Origin: FEN-680 sp036845225
GTDB taxonomy: Bacteria; Actinomycetota; Geothermincolia; Fen-727; Anoxymicrobiaceae
DNA: 17,677 nucleotides
Assembly: GCA_036845225.1 (NCBI GenBank)
Contig: DAIUEJ010000052.1
Span: forward strand, 1 to 17,677
Direction: 5' to 3'
The position numbers and the translations under genes are program-made. Under the pieces are notes generated by a model, which had not been told where the DNA came from, searched no databases, and saw nothing but the letters and a program-made list of their open reading frames with translations. This document shows, in pieces, positions 1 through 7,118 of this stretch; position 1 is the first letter of the stretch, and every line of letters begins with the position of its first letter.

Positions 1-234
1 CATCGAAAAGGAACCACCGAGGGCGGGAGCGGTCTTGACCGTAAAGGTGTCAGCGTGGATGGGGCTGTGCGGCGACATGATGACGATAGTCTCGGGAGCG
101 ATTCCCTCTATCTCGTCAGCGATCTTCTCGAGGGCAACGGCGCTGCTCTGGACATGGCGAACTTCCGGGCCGCCGACCTCCGGCACCAGTATCGGGGGGT
201 GAGGCGCAACGCAGCACAGCTTCAGGTAATCCAT
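1..234 (-). CDS. AmmeMemoRadiSam-type class III extradiol dioxygenase-like protein, N-terminal part (partial)
   Basis: Only the first 78 codons are present; the gene continues past the left edge of the window. The ATG at 234-232 is preceded by an AGGAGG ribosome binding site in the 22-base gap after the phosphohexomutase stop, so the two genes are probably co-transcribed. Seen in the sequence: an early APHPPILVPEVG motif with His12, and a VIMSPHSP motif with His56. These are spaced like the N-terminal metal-binding part of class III extradiol dioxygenase (LigB-like) domains in AmmeMemoRadiSam proteins, where that domain is often fused to an AMMECR1 domain. Whether an AMMECR1 domain follows cannot be seen. 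The biochemical role of this family is not settled, so I assign only the family. Another LigB-like protein is the main alternative. Confidence 0.75.
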   Translation of the reverse strand, partial: MDYLKLCCVAPHPPILVPEVGGPEVRHVQSSAVALEKIADEIEGIAPETIVIMSPHSPIHADTFTVKTAPALGGSFSM

Positions 235-256
235 GGGAACCCCTCCTGGCCGACGG

Positions 257-1672
257 TCACTTTCCCTTTACTATCTTCAGCGCCGCCTTGCGGGCCTTGT
301 CGAACGCCTCCTTGCTCCTGGCCTCGACGTAGATGCGCACCAGGGGCTCCGTGCCCGACGCCCGTACCAGCATCCAGGTGTCGTCGGCGGTGATGACCTT
401 GACGCCGTCGCGAAGGTCCACCTTCTGCACATCCTCGTCGCCGAGCTGGCGAGGGGGGCTCTCGCGCAGGGCCTCCATCAGCGCGTCGCGGCGGCTCTCT
501 GTCATCTCGACGTCGATCCGCTCGTCGAAGCAGGGCCCGAACTCGCGGTAGATGTTGTCGAGCAGCTCCGAGAACGGCTTCTTGAACCGCGCCGCTATCT
601 CGATCAGGATCAGCCCCGCGACGAGGCCGTCTTTCTCGGGGATGTGGCCCGCGATGCTCATCCCTCCGCTCTCTTCGCCGCCGAGGATTATCATCTTCTT
701 TCGCATCAGCTCGCCGATGTACTTGAACCCCACCGGGGTCTCGAGCACGCGGCAGCCGTTGTGCTCGGCGATCGTGTCCAGCATGTGTGTGGTGGCAAGC
801 GTGCGCGCGACCGCCCCGCCGGTAGGCTTGTAGGTGAGCATGTACCACAGCATCAGGGTGAGAGCCTTGTTCGGGGTGAGGTAGATGCCTTTCGAGTCCA
901 CAACCCCGAACCGGTCGGCGTCGCCGTCGAGAGCCACCCCGAGGTCGGCCTTGTTGTCGAGGACCGCCTTCCGGCACTCCTTGAGGTTGGACTCGATTGG
1001 CTCCGGCAGGATGCCTCCGAACTCGGGGTCCAGGTAGCAGTGGAGAGGCACCACAAAGGCGTCCATGTGAGCGAGCGTCCTCATGAACACGTTCTGTCCG
1101 GACCCGTACATGGGGTCGAAGAGTATCTTCACCTTCGAGCGCTCGATCACCGACCGCTCGACGAGCGTGAGCAGTTGCTTGATGTACTCATTGCTCACGT
1201 CCAGCTTCTTCATCGGCGCGAGGGTCCTGCCGGGGGGTGGCTCAAGGCCGCCCTCCTCGAGGATGGTGCCGATCTCCCACTCGATGTCATCAGTTATGTC
1301 GGGGGTCGCCGGGCCCGCGTACTGCGGGATGAACTTTATCCCGTTGTAGGCCGGCGGATTGTGGCTGGCCGTCAGCATTATCGCCCCGGCCGCTCCCACG
1401 TTCTTGACCGCGAACGCAGCCTGGGGGGTGGGGCAGAAAGTCTCCATGCGGAGCGCCGCGATACCGTTCTTCATGAGGACGTCGGAGACGACGTCCGCAA
1501 AACCCTCCGAGTGCGTCCTGGTGTCGTATGCGACCACGCACCCCTTCTGAGCGAGCTCCTTCTCATAAAGGTAGTTGCTGATCGCCTGCGTTATGACCCT
1601 CACGTTCTTCTCGTTGAAGTCGGTGTCAACGGTCGAACGCCACCCGTCGGTGCCGAAGGTGATCTCAGTCAC
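257..1672 (-). CDS. Alpha-D-phosphohexomutase (phosphoglucomutase/phosphomannomutase family)
   Basis: A 471-residue enzyme interconverting hexose 1- and 6-phosphates, which supplies sugar-1-phosphates for nucleotide-sugar synthesis. All four active-site elements are intact: the phosphoserine loop TASHNP (Ser103), the Mg-binding loop DGDADR (residues 249-254), the sugar-binding loop GEESGG (Glu333, Ser335), and the C-terminal phosphate loop RASGTEP (Arg437 to Pro443). Length fits the family. I chose the GTG start at 1672 because the FGTDGWR motif that opens these proteins follows at once, and a GGGAG-type ribosome binding site lies just upstream. An in-frame start at 1750 would add 26 residues unlike the family. 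Substrate (glucose, mannose or glucosamine phosphate) cannot be fixed from motifs; the neighbouring mannose-type nucleotidyltransferase hints at mannose or glucose. An extended -10 promoter lies 37 bases upstream of the start. Confidence 0.9.
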   Translation of the reverse strand: MTEITFGTDGWRSTVDTDFNEKNVRVITQAISNYLYEKELAQKGCVVAYDTRTHSEGFADVVSDVLMKNGIAALRMETFCPTPQAAFAVKNVGAAGAIMLTASHNPPAYNGIKFIPQYAGPATPDITDDIEWEIGTILEEGGLEPPPGRTLAPMKKLDVSNEYIKQLLTLVERSVIERSKVKILFDPMYGSGQNVFMRTLAHMDAFVVPLHCYLDPEFGGILPEPIESNLKECRKAVLDNKADLGVALDGDADRFGVVDSKGIYLTPNKALTLMLWYMLTYKPTGGAVARTLATTHMLDTIAEHNGCRVLETPVGFKYIGELMRKKMIILGGEESGGMSIAGHIPEKDGLVAGLILIEIAARFKKPFSELLDNIYREFGPCFDERIDVEMTESRRDALMEALRESPPRQLGDEDVQKVDLRDGVKVITADDTWMLVRASGTEPLVRIYVEARSKEAFDKARKAALKIVKGK

Positions 1673-1708
1673 GTCAACCACTCCCTGGGTAAGCAAGCCG
1701 GTTGAAAA

Positions 1709-1727
1709 AGTATAGCACTCCAGTGCT
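1709..1727 (-). promoter_or_regulatory. Extended -10 promoter overlapping a perfect 6-bp inverted repeat, upstream of the phosphohexomutase
   Basis: On the minus strand TGC-TATACT (positions 1717 to 1709) matches an extended -10 element. The palindrome AGCACT-CC-AGTGCT (1714-1727) overlaps its upstream edge. The -35 region is weak (TGTGGG at a 17-base spacer). The predicted transcription start would be about 30 bases before the GTG start. The palindrome is placed where a repressor or activator could act, but no regulator can be named. The remaining gap to 1883 shows no other clear element; a GCGCC/GGCGC hairpin at 1838-1849 has no T-tract. Confidence 0.4.
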
Positions 1728-1883
1728 CCATCCCACAGATATCCTGGCATTCGAGGGCCGCTGCATCCACGCCTGCCACGTTGCGCTCCCTCGGAGTATT
1801 CAACGAGTACGACTCGGTCGTGTGCCTTGCAGGCGCGGCGCCCCGGCGCTCTCTGTGAGTAAAGTTACCTGTAGGACGGAACA

Positions 1884-4409
1884 CTAGAGGGCCGACTTCT
1901 TTATCTCGGCCTCGTAGGTGTCGAGGATGGCGCGGCAGTCGGCGTCGCCGTCGCCCTCGGCGTAAAGATGGAGAACGGGCTCCTCCTGGTCGGGTATCAC
2001 CAGCACCCACCTGGAGCCCTGGTCCCAGGAGATCTTGATGCCGTCGGTGGAGTCCACCCCGTCGCCCTGGTGGGTCTCGAGCAGTGTCCTCATCACGGTT
2101 CCCTTGCTCTCCCACGAGGTGAACACCTCGCGCCGCATCAGGCTGTAGGAGGGGAGTCCATCGACCAGTTCCGAGAGCGTCATGCCGGTGAGCGCCAGCA
2201 TCTCGAGGAGCTTGGCGAACGCCATCATAGCGTCGTAAGCCGGCATGAAATCGGAGAAGATGAAGCCACCGTCCCCGCTGCCGGCGAAGACCACGCCCTC
2301 CCCCCTCGCCTCTCCCATGATGCTCGAGCGGTCGATGCGGGTCCGCAGCACCTCGAAGCCGCGCTGGCCAGCGATGCTGTCGATTGCGGTCGGCTGGTTC
2401 ACCGGGATGGCGAGCTTCCCCGGGGGTTTCACGCTCCTGGTGAACAGCTCCACCATCGCGACCAGGAGGTCGCTGCCCGCAAGTATGCCGCCCTTGTCGG
2501 TGACCACCGCGAGCCGCTCGGCCCCGTTGTCGAACAGCAGCCCCAGGTTCGCGTTGAATGACACCGCAACCTCACCGAGCCGCTTGAGGGATTCCTCCCG
2601 GCTGGGACGGGCGGTGATGAGGCGCTTCTCGTCCGTATAGGCGTTGAGGCTCAGCACCTCGCAGCCGAGCTTCCCCAGCAGCCCCGGCATGATCAGCGAG
2701 GCGGCGCCGTAGCCGTAGTCGAACACGACTTTGAAATCAGCAGACGTGATCGCCTCGACGTCCAGCTTCTCCTCGAGCGCGCGCGCGTAGGCCTCCCTGG
2801 CGCGGGCGGGGTAGTAGATCTCGCCGAGCTCATCAAGAAACGCGCGCCGGAAGTCGTTGCGCGAGTAGATCTGCTCCATCTTCCTGCGGGCGTTGGGGTC
2901 TAGGTCGCGCCCCCGCTCGTCGAAGAAGTTGATGTCTATCCACTGCGGGTCCCTCTCGCTGGTGCGGGTGTCCACCCCGCCCTGGTCGTTGTGGCTCTCC
3001 ACCGTGAAGCGGTTCACCGGGACGGCGCTCACCTCGAGGTCGCGGCAGTGGACCCCCGAGGCGTTCATCCCCGCCATGAAGGCTCGCTTGATGATACGTG
3101 CCGAGCGGGTGCCGTCGCGGCTGGTGACGACCTGGGAGTTCACCGGGAGCGTGGAGCCGTACGCCATCCCCAGGCGGACCGCCATCTCCGGCGTGATATC
3201 GACGTTGAGGAGCCCCGAGACGCCGCGCTTGCCGAACAGGGAGCGCATCCCCCTCGACTCCCAGATGATGCTGGAGTTGACGGTGGCGCCCGCGTCGACT
3301 GTCTTGAAGGGGAAGATGAGCACGCCCTGGTTGATGATGGCATTGTCCCCGACCAGGCAGTCGTCGCCGAGCACGGCACCCTCGTCGATGCGGACCCCGG
3401 ACTTGATGTCGCAGTTCCGCGAGACCACGCATCCCCTGATATGCCCGGAGGGGCCTATGTAGGTGTTGTCCATGATTATGGAGCGGTGCACGAAGTTGTC
3501 CCTCTTGATGACCACGTTGTTGCCGACGACCGAGTACTCGCGGATCTTGCTGTCGGACTCTATCTTCACGTGGTTGCCGACGAGGGCCGGGCCCGAGAGG
3601 CGGACCGACTCGTCGATCTCCGCGCCGTCACCCAGCCAGACGTTGTTCTCCATCCTGTGCCCGGGGACGTTGACGTCGACCAGGCCGTCCAGTATGTCGC
3701 GGTGCGCGGCAAGGTACTGCTCCAGGTTGCCGACGTCGGTCCAGTATCCGTCTGCCACGAAGCCGTAGAGCGGGAACCCGTTCTCGAGCATCTGCGGGAA
3801 GAGGTCCTTGGAGAAGTCGTACGGCCGGTCGTCGGGGATGAGGTTGAGCACCTCGGGCTCCATGACATAGATGCCGGTGTTGATGGTGTCCGAGAACACC
3901 TCGCCCCAGCCGGGCTTCTCCAGGAAGCGCTCGATCCTCCCATCCTCGGAGGTTATCACCAGCCCGAACTCCAGGGGGTTCGGCACTTTCTTGAGGACGA
4001 TGGTCGCCATCGCCCCGCGCTCTTTGTGAAAGTCAGTCGCGGCCCTGAGGTCGATGTCGGTCAGCGCGTCGCCGCTCACCACGAGGAATGTCCTGTTCAG
4101 GAGGCTGCGCGCGTTCTTGACGCTTCCCGCGGTGCCGAGCGGGCTTTCTTCCGTCACGTAGCTCATCCGAACGCCGTGGGCCTCACCGTCACCGAAGTAG
4201 TTCTCTATCAACGTCGGAAGGAACTGAAGGGTGACGACGATGTCACCGAAGCCGTGCCTCTTCAGCAGCTCGATGATGTGCTCCATGAGCGGTTTGTTGA
4301 CGACCGGGACCATGGGCTTTGGCCGGTTGCTGGTCAGCGGGCGCAGGCGCGTGCCCTGCCCTCCGGCCATCACCACCGTCTGGATGTCAACCGCGTCACT
4401 GTCGGCCAT
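1884..4409 (-). CDS. Mannose-1-phosphate guanylyltransferase-like protein fused to a degenerate phosphomannomutase domain
   Basis: An 841-residue two-part protein. Residues about 9-240 are a sugar nucleotidyltransferase with the signature GGQGTRLRPL (16-25) and the PKPMVPVVNKP segment; about 250-370 are hexapeptide repeats of a left-handed beta-helix. The C-terminal half follows the phosphohexomutase fold but with altered active-site elements: the metal loop reads DNGAER (627-632) rather than DGDADR, the serine region reads ESHND (Ser472) rather than TASHNP, and no RASGTEP phosphate loop is visible. It is therefore probably not an active mutase. This fusion type is known in Actinobacteria, Cyanobacteria and Chloroflexi. 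The ATG at 4409 follows AAGGTGG and lies 19 bases after pgsA's stop, so the two form an operon. The in-frame extension to 4499 overlaps pgsA and is unlikely. The base partner (GDP, UDP or dTDP) is inferred only from family naming. Confidence 0.85.
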   Translation of the reverse strand: MADSDAVDIQTVVMAGGQGTRLRPLTSNRPKPMVPVVNKPLMEHIIELLKRHGFGDIVVTLQFLPTLIENYFGDGEAHGVRMSYVTEESPLGTAGSVKNARSLLNRTFLVVSGDALTDIDLRAATDFHKERGAMATIVLKKVPNPLEFGLVITSEDGRIERFLEKPGWGEVFSDTINTGIYVMEPEVLNLIPDDRPYDFSKDLFPQMLENGFPLYGFVADGYWTDVGNLEQYLAAHRDILDGLVDVNVPGHRMENNVWLGDGAEIDESVRLSGPALVGNHVKIESDSKIREYSVVGNNVVIKRDNFVHRSIIMDNTYIGPSGHIRGCVVSRNCDIKSGVRIDEGAVLGDDCLVGDNAIINQGVLIFPFKTVDAGATVNSSIIWESRGMRSLFGKRGVSGLLNVDITPEMAVRLGMAYGSTLPVNSQVVTSRDGTRSARIIKRAFMAGMNASGVHCRDLEVSAVPVNRFTVESHNDQGGVDTRTSERDPQWIDINFFDERGRDLDPNARRKMEQIYSRNDFRRAFLDELGEIYYPARAREAYARALEEKLDVEAITSADFKVVFDYGYGAASLIMPGLLGKLGCEVLSLNAYTDEKRLITARPSREESLKRLGEVAVSFNANLGLLFDNGAERLAVVTDKGGILAGSDLLVAMVELFTRSVKPPGKLAIPVNQPTAIDSIAGQRGFEVLRTRIDRSSIMGEARGEGVVFAGSGDGGFIFSDFMPAYDAMMAFAKLLEMLALTGMTLSELVDGLPSYSLMRREVFTSWESKGTVMRTLLETHQGDGVDSTDGIKISWDQGSRWVLVIPDQEEPVLHLYAEGDGDADCRAILDTYEAEIKKSAL

Positions 4410-4428
4410 GCTCACCACCTTGTTCAGG

Positions 4429-5079
4429 CTACTCGGAGGCCTGCGGCGTAGGGTCCTGTGGGGCGCCGCCCTCCTGCTCCTCCTTGAGCAGCGCCGCAAC
4501 GCGCGAAACGTATATGCCCATGGAGGCCAGGGACCAGAACATCCCGATAACGAACAGCCAGAGGCCCCAGGTCTCCCAGGTGTTGAACGCGCCGAAGTTG
4601 AACCCCGCGAACCCCACCCAGCTCGTGCCGGTCGGAATGGAGAGGATCAGGCAGCCGATAGCCGCGAAGAGAGTCGCGGTCGCGACCTTGCCCGTCCAGT
4701 GTACGGCCACCTTGGAGGCGTCGATCTTCCTGATGAACGGATATCCTGCCGCCATCAGTACGTCCCTGCCCAGGACGATGACGAGGAACAGCAAGGGCAG
4801 CACGTGCAGGCAATATAGAGCGATCAGCGCGCCGCCGATGAACAGGCGGTCGGCAAGCGGGTCCAGCATGATACCGAACTTGGAGACCGTCTTGGTGCGC
4901 CTCGCTATCTGGCCGTCGAACCAGTCCGTCACGGCGCCGACGCCGAAGACGAATGCGGCAGCAACCCGGTACGCGGTGTTGTCTTTTGAAAGCACCATGA
5001 AGATGATGAACAAGGGCAGCAGTGCGACCCTGAGCAGGGTCACGATGTTTGCGAGGTTCCGCTTAAACCACTCCAACAT
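4429..5079 (-). CDS. pgsA: CDP-diacylglycerol-glycerol-3-phosphate 3-phosphatidyltransferase (phosphatidylglycerophosphate synthase)
   Basis: A 216-residue integral membrane enzyme that joins CDP-diacylglycerol to glycerol 3-phosphate, the first committed step of phosphatidylglycerol synthesis. The CDP-alcohol phosphatidyltransferase signature is complete: Asp52, Asp55-Gly56, Ala59-Arg60, Gly69, Asp73 and Asp77, with the canonical spacing. Several hydrophobic segments are visible at about 12-31, 38-50, 80-105, 125-140 and 170-190. The ATG at 5079 has a GGAGG only three bases upstream, which is unusually close; the adjacent in-frame TTG (5076) would give a better six-base spacing and change the protein by one residue. 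The family contains other alcohol phosphatidyltransferases, so the glycerol phosphate substrate is inferred. It leads an operon with the downstream nucleotidyltransferase. Confidence 0.88.
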   Translation of the reverse strand: MLEWFKRNLANIVTLLRVALLPLFIIFMVLSKDNTAYRVAAAFVFGVGAVTDWFDGQIARRTKTVSKFGIMLDPLADRLFIGGALIALYCLHVLPLLFLVIVLGRDVLMAAGYPFIRKIDASKVAVHWTGKVATATLFAAIGCLILSIPTGTSWVGFAGFNFGAFNTWETWGLWLFVIGMFWSLASMGIYVSRVAALLKEEQEGGAPQDPTPQASE

Positions 5080-5167
5080 ATACCTCCAAAAGACAGGATG
5101 CCAGCCGGCGATCGGCTTCGGTCATCATTACGCGGCCGTTTGACCGTCCGGTTTCAACAGAAGGATT

Positions 5168-5245
5168 TGGTCGGGACGGCCGGATTTGAACCGGCGACCC
5201 CTGGTCCCCCAGACCAGTGCGCTAACCTGACTGCGCCACGTCCCG
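5168..5245 (-). tRNA. tRNA-Pro (anticodon GGG), CCA encoded
   Basis: A full cloverleaf can be drawn by hand: acceptor CGGGACG/CGTCCCG, D stem GCGC/GCGC, anticodon stem CTGGT/ACCAG around a CTGGGGG loop (anticodon GGG, reading CCC), and T arm GCCGG-TTCAAAT-CCGGC. The discriminator base is A, and the first pair is C1-G72, typical of proline tRNA. The 3' CCA is encoded at 5170-5168. pgsA begins 88 bases downstream on the same strand with no evident terminator or strong promoter between, so read-through is possible. Confidence 0.96.
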
Positions 5246-5260
5246 ACGAGCCATGTGGTA

Positions 5261-5289
5261 ATTGTAGCAAAACCGCGCAGAGGGGTCAG
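5261..5289 (-). promoter_or_regulatory. Promoter of tRNA-Pro
   Basis: On the minus strand a CTGACC -35 (5289-5284), a 17-base spacer and a TACAAT -10 (5266-5261) precede the tRNA 5' end by 15 bases. Four of six and five of six bases match the sigma-70-type consensus. Confidence 0.6.
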
Positions 5290-5317
5290 GCACAGTCCAA
5301 TGACGCCTGCAAATGAC

Positions 5318-5340
5318 AAGGCCCCCTGGACGGGGGCCCT
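5318..5340 (-). terminator. GC-rich hairpin terminator after the HU gene
   Basis: A nine-pair stem (5318-5326 with 5332-5340, one G-T pair) closes a five-base loop, 24 bases after the HU stop. The following minus-strand bases are only mildly T-rich (TGTCATTT), so termination may be partial or factor-assisted. It lies just upstream of the tRNA-Pro promoter, consistent with insulating the two units. Confidence 0.6.
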
Positions 5341-5364
5341 GCTAGTGAATCCGAGCGCCGCGTG

Positions 5365-5679
5365 CTACTTCTTGCCGATCGCGTCCTTCAGCGCCTTGCC
5401 CGGCCTGAACGCCGGAGCCTTGCTCGCAGCGATCTTGATCTTCTGCTTGGTCTGCGGGTTTATGCCCGTGCGCGCCTTCCTCTTCCTCACCTCGAAGGTG
5501 CCGAAGCCTACCAGCTGTACCTTCTGGCCCTTCTTCAGCGCCTTGGTGATGCCGTCGAGCGTGGCGTCGACCGCCTCAGCGGCGTCCTTCTTGGAGATCT
5601 TTACCTTCGCTGCCACCTCGTCCGCAAGCTCTTTCTTAGTCAAGAACTTCACCCCCTTCCGTGAGCCCCTTTTAGGCAT
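5365..5679 (-). CDS. HU-family nucleoid DNA-binding protein
   Basis: A small basic protein of the HU/IHF family that bends and compacts DNA as a dimer. The LTKKELADEVA start of helix 1, the GQKVQLVGFGTFEVRKRKAR beta-strand region, the INPQTKQKI beta-arm with its Asn-Pro intercalation motif, and the C-terminal PAFRPGKALKDAI are all present. From the ATG at 5679 it has 104 residues, including a 12-residue basic extension not normal for HU. A TTG at 5643, eight bases after an AAGGGGG ribosome binding site, would give 92 residues, the usual HU length. The ATG has only a weak GGATGG upstream, so the shorter form is a serious alternative. It lies downstream of der on the same strand and has its own terminator. 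Confidence 0.92.
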   Translation of the reverse strand: MPKRGSRKGVKFLTKKELADEVAAKVKISKKDAAEAVDATLDGITKALKKGQKVQLVGFGTFEVRKRKARTGINPQTKQKIKIAASKAPAFRPGKALKDAIGKK

Positions 5680-5769
5680 TGTTCAACCATCCGCGCTGAT
5701 GTCCCTTCCGAAAATCAAAAAAAATGGCTCAATTCAGGGGTTTTTCGCGGTCGAGAGGCAAATATCGCG

Positions 5770-5778
5770 ATTATTACA
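5770..5778 (-). promoter_or_regulatory. Possible extended -10 element upstream of HU
   Basis: The minus strand reads TGT-AATAAT in the 110-base gap between der and HU, just after the der stop. No good -35 is seen. It would leave a leader of about 84 bases containing a T8 run and an ATCGCGAT palindrome nearby (5764-5771). HU could equally be transcribed with der. Confidence 0.3.
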
Positions 5779-5789
5779 GGCTTTTTCGG

Positions 5790-7118
5790 CTAGCCCGACC
5801 GCTCTTTTCCGGCGGTGCGGAAGTGGACCCGCAGCGGGCTGCCCCAGAACCCGTACTCCTCGCGAAGCTGCCTGGCGATGTATTTTCTGTAGTCGGGCTT
5901 GACGATGCCGGCATCGTTCACGAATATCACCACGGTCGGCGGAGCGGTCCCGGCCTGTGTAGCGTAGTACATCTTGAGCTGGCGGCCTCCCTTTCGCGGG
6001 GGCGCGAGCTTCCCTTTGATGTTTGAGAGGAAGTCGTTCAGGACTGGCGTCGGGATGCGACGGTTCCATTCTTCGTTCACCGTGTCGACCAGCGGCAGGA
6101 TCTTGTCCATGCCCCGCCCGGTCAAGGCCGAGACGCGCAGCAGGGGCAGGTGGGTGGCGTAACGGAACTTGTAGCCCAGCCCCTCCATGACCTCCTTGGC
6201 CTTCACCTTGTCCTCGACCAGGTCCCACTTGTTGATGAGGATGATGCAGGCTCGCCCGCGCGCCTCTATCTTGCTCGCTATCCTCTGGTCGTGCTCCGTC
6301 GGCCCCTCGGACGCGTCGACGACCAGCAGCACCACGTCCGCGTCCTCGATAGCGCGGAAGGTCCGCACCGACGAGTAATACTCGATGTCGGTCATCCCCG
6401 TCCGCTTCTTGCGGATTCCCGCGGTGTCGAGGATCCGGTAGCGCCTGCCTTCACGCTCCACGATGGTGTCGATCGTGTCCCGGGTGGTATGCGGCTCTTC
6501 GTGCACCAGCGCCCTCTGCTCGCCGGCCATCCGGTTGAGGACCGACGACTTGCCCACGTTGGGACGCCCCACTATTGCCACCGCGATCTCGGGCTCCGAA
6601 ACGACCGCCGCCGACTGGGGCATCTTCTCGACTATCCGGTCGAGCAGGTCCCCGATGCCGAGGCCGTGCTGCGCGGAGATGGTTATGGGGTCGCCGAGGG
6701 CGAGAGCGTAGAAGGCACTCGCCTCGTTCTCGAGCGCGGGGCTGTCGACCTTGTTGACCACCAGGAGGACTTCGCGCTTGAGCCGCTTCAGGCGCCGCGC
6801 CAGCCACTCGTCGTCGTCCGTCACGCCTGTCTTGACGTCCACCAGCATGATGATGACGTCGGCTTCCTCCGCCGCGAAGAACGCCTGCCGCTCGACCTCG
6901 CCGGACAGAAACCCCTCTTCGATGCCCACTCCACCGGTGTCGGCCACGACGAACTCACGGTCGCGCCACCTGGCCGGAACGTATTTCCTGTCCCGGGTGA
7001 CGCCGGGCATCGAGTCGACGATCGCCGCCATGCGCGCGGAGAGCCGGTTCATCAGCGTCGATTTGCCGACGTTCGGGCGGCCCAGGATCGCGACCACCGG
7101 AACCTTGTTAGCCTTCAA
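5790..7118 (-). CDS. der: Ribosome assembly GTPase Der (EngA)
   Basis: A 442-residue GTPase with two tandem G domains, needed for assembly of the large ribosomal subunit. Both P-loops are visible (GRPNVGKST at 13-21 and GRPNVGKSS near 185), as are the G3 motifs DTGG and DTAG and the G4 motifs NKVD and NKWD. The C-terminal third is the KH-like domain and ends in a basic tail. The start is a TTG at 7118 that overlaps the stop of the upstream DUF512 gene by four bases (TTGA), with GGGAGG nine bases upstream, which indicates translational coupling. Length and motif order are normal for the family. Confidence 0.97.
   Translation of the reverse strand: MKANKVPVVAILGRPNVGKSTLMNRLSARMAAIVDSMPGVTRDRKYVPARWRDREFVVADTGGVGIEEGFLSGEVERQAFFAAEEADVIIMLVDVKTGVTDDDEWLARRLKRLKREVLLVVNKVDSPALENEASAFYALALGDPITISAQHGLGIGDLLDRIVEKMPQSAAVVSEPEIAVAIVGRPNVGKSSVLNRMAGEQRALVHEEPHTTRDTIDTIVEREGRRYRILDTAGIRKKRTGMTDIEYYSSVRTFRAIEDADVVLLVVDASEGPTEHDQRIASKIEARGRACIILINKWDLVEDKVKAKEVMEGLGYKFRYATHLPLLRVSALTGRGMDKILPLVDTVNEEWNRRIPTPVLNDFLSNIKGKLAPPRKGGRQLKMYYATQAGTAPPTVVIFVNDAGIVKPDYRKYIARQLREEYGFWGSPLRVHFRTAGKERSG

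Noticed and set aside
233..1705. A 490-codon open frame on the plus strand opposite the phosphohexomutase
   Set aside because: It is a GC-rich antisense shadow: Arg/His/Val-rich with no known motif, while the minus strand shows a complete, motif-perfect enzyme. The same holds for long plus-strand frames at 2991-4451, 6150-7571 and 11433-12410.
1831..1850. Hairpin GCGCC/GGCGC as terminator of the fused nucleotidyltransferase gene
   Set aside because: The stem is short and has no T-run on the minus strand.
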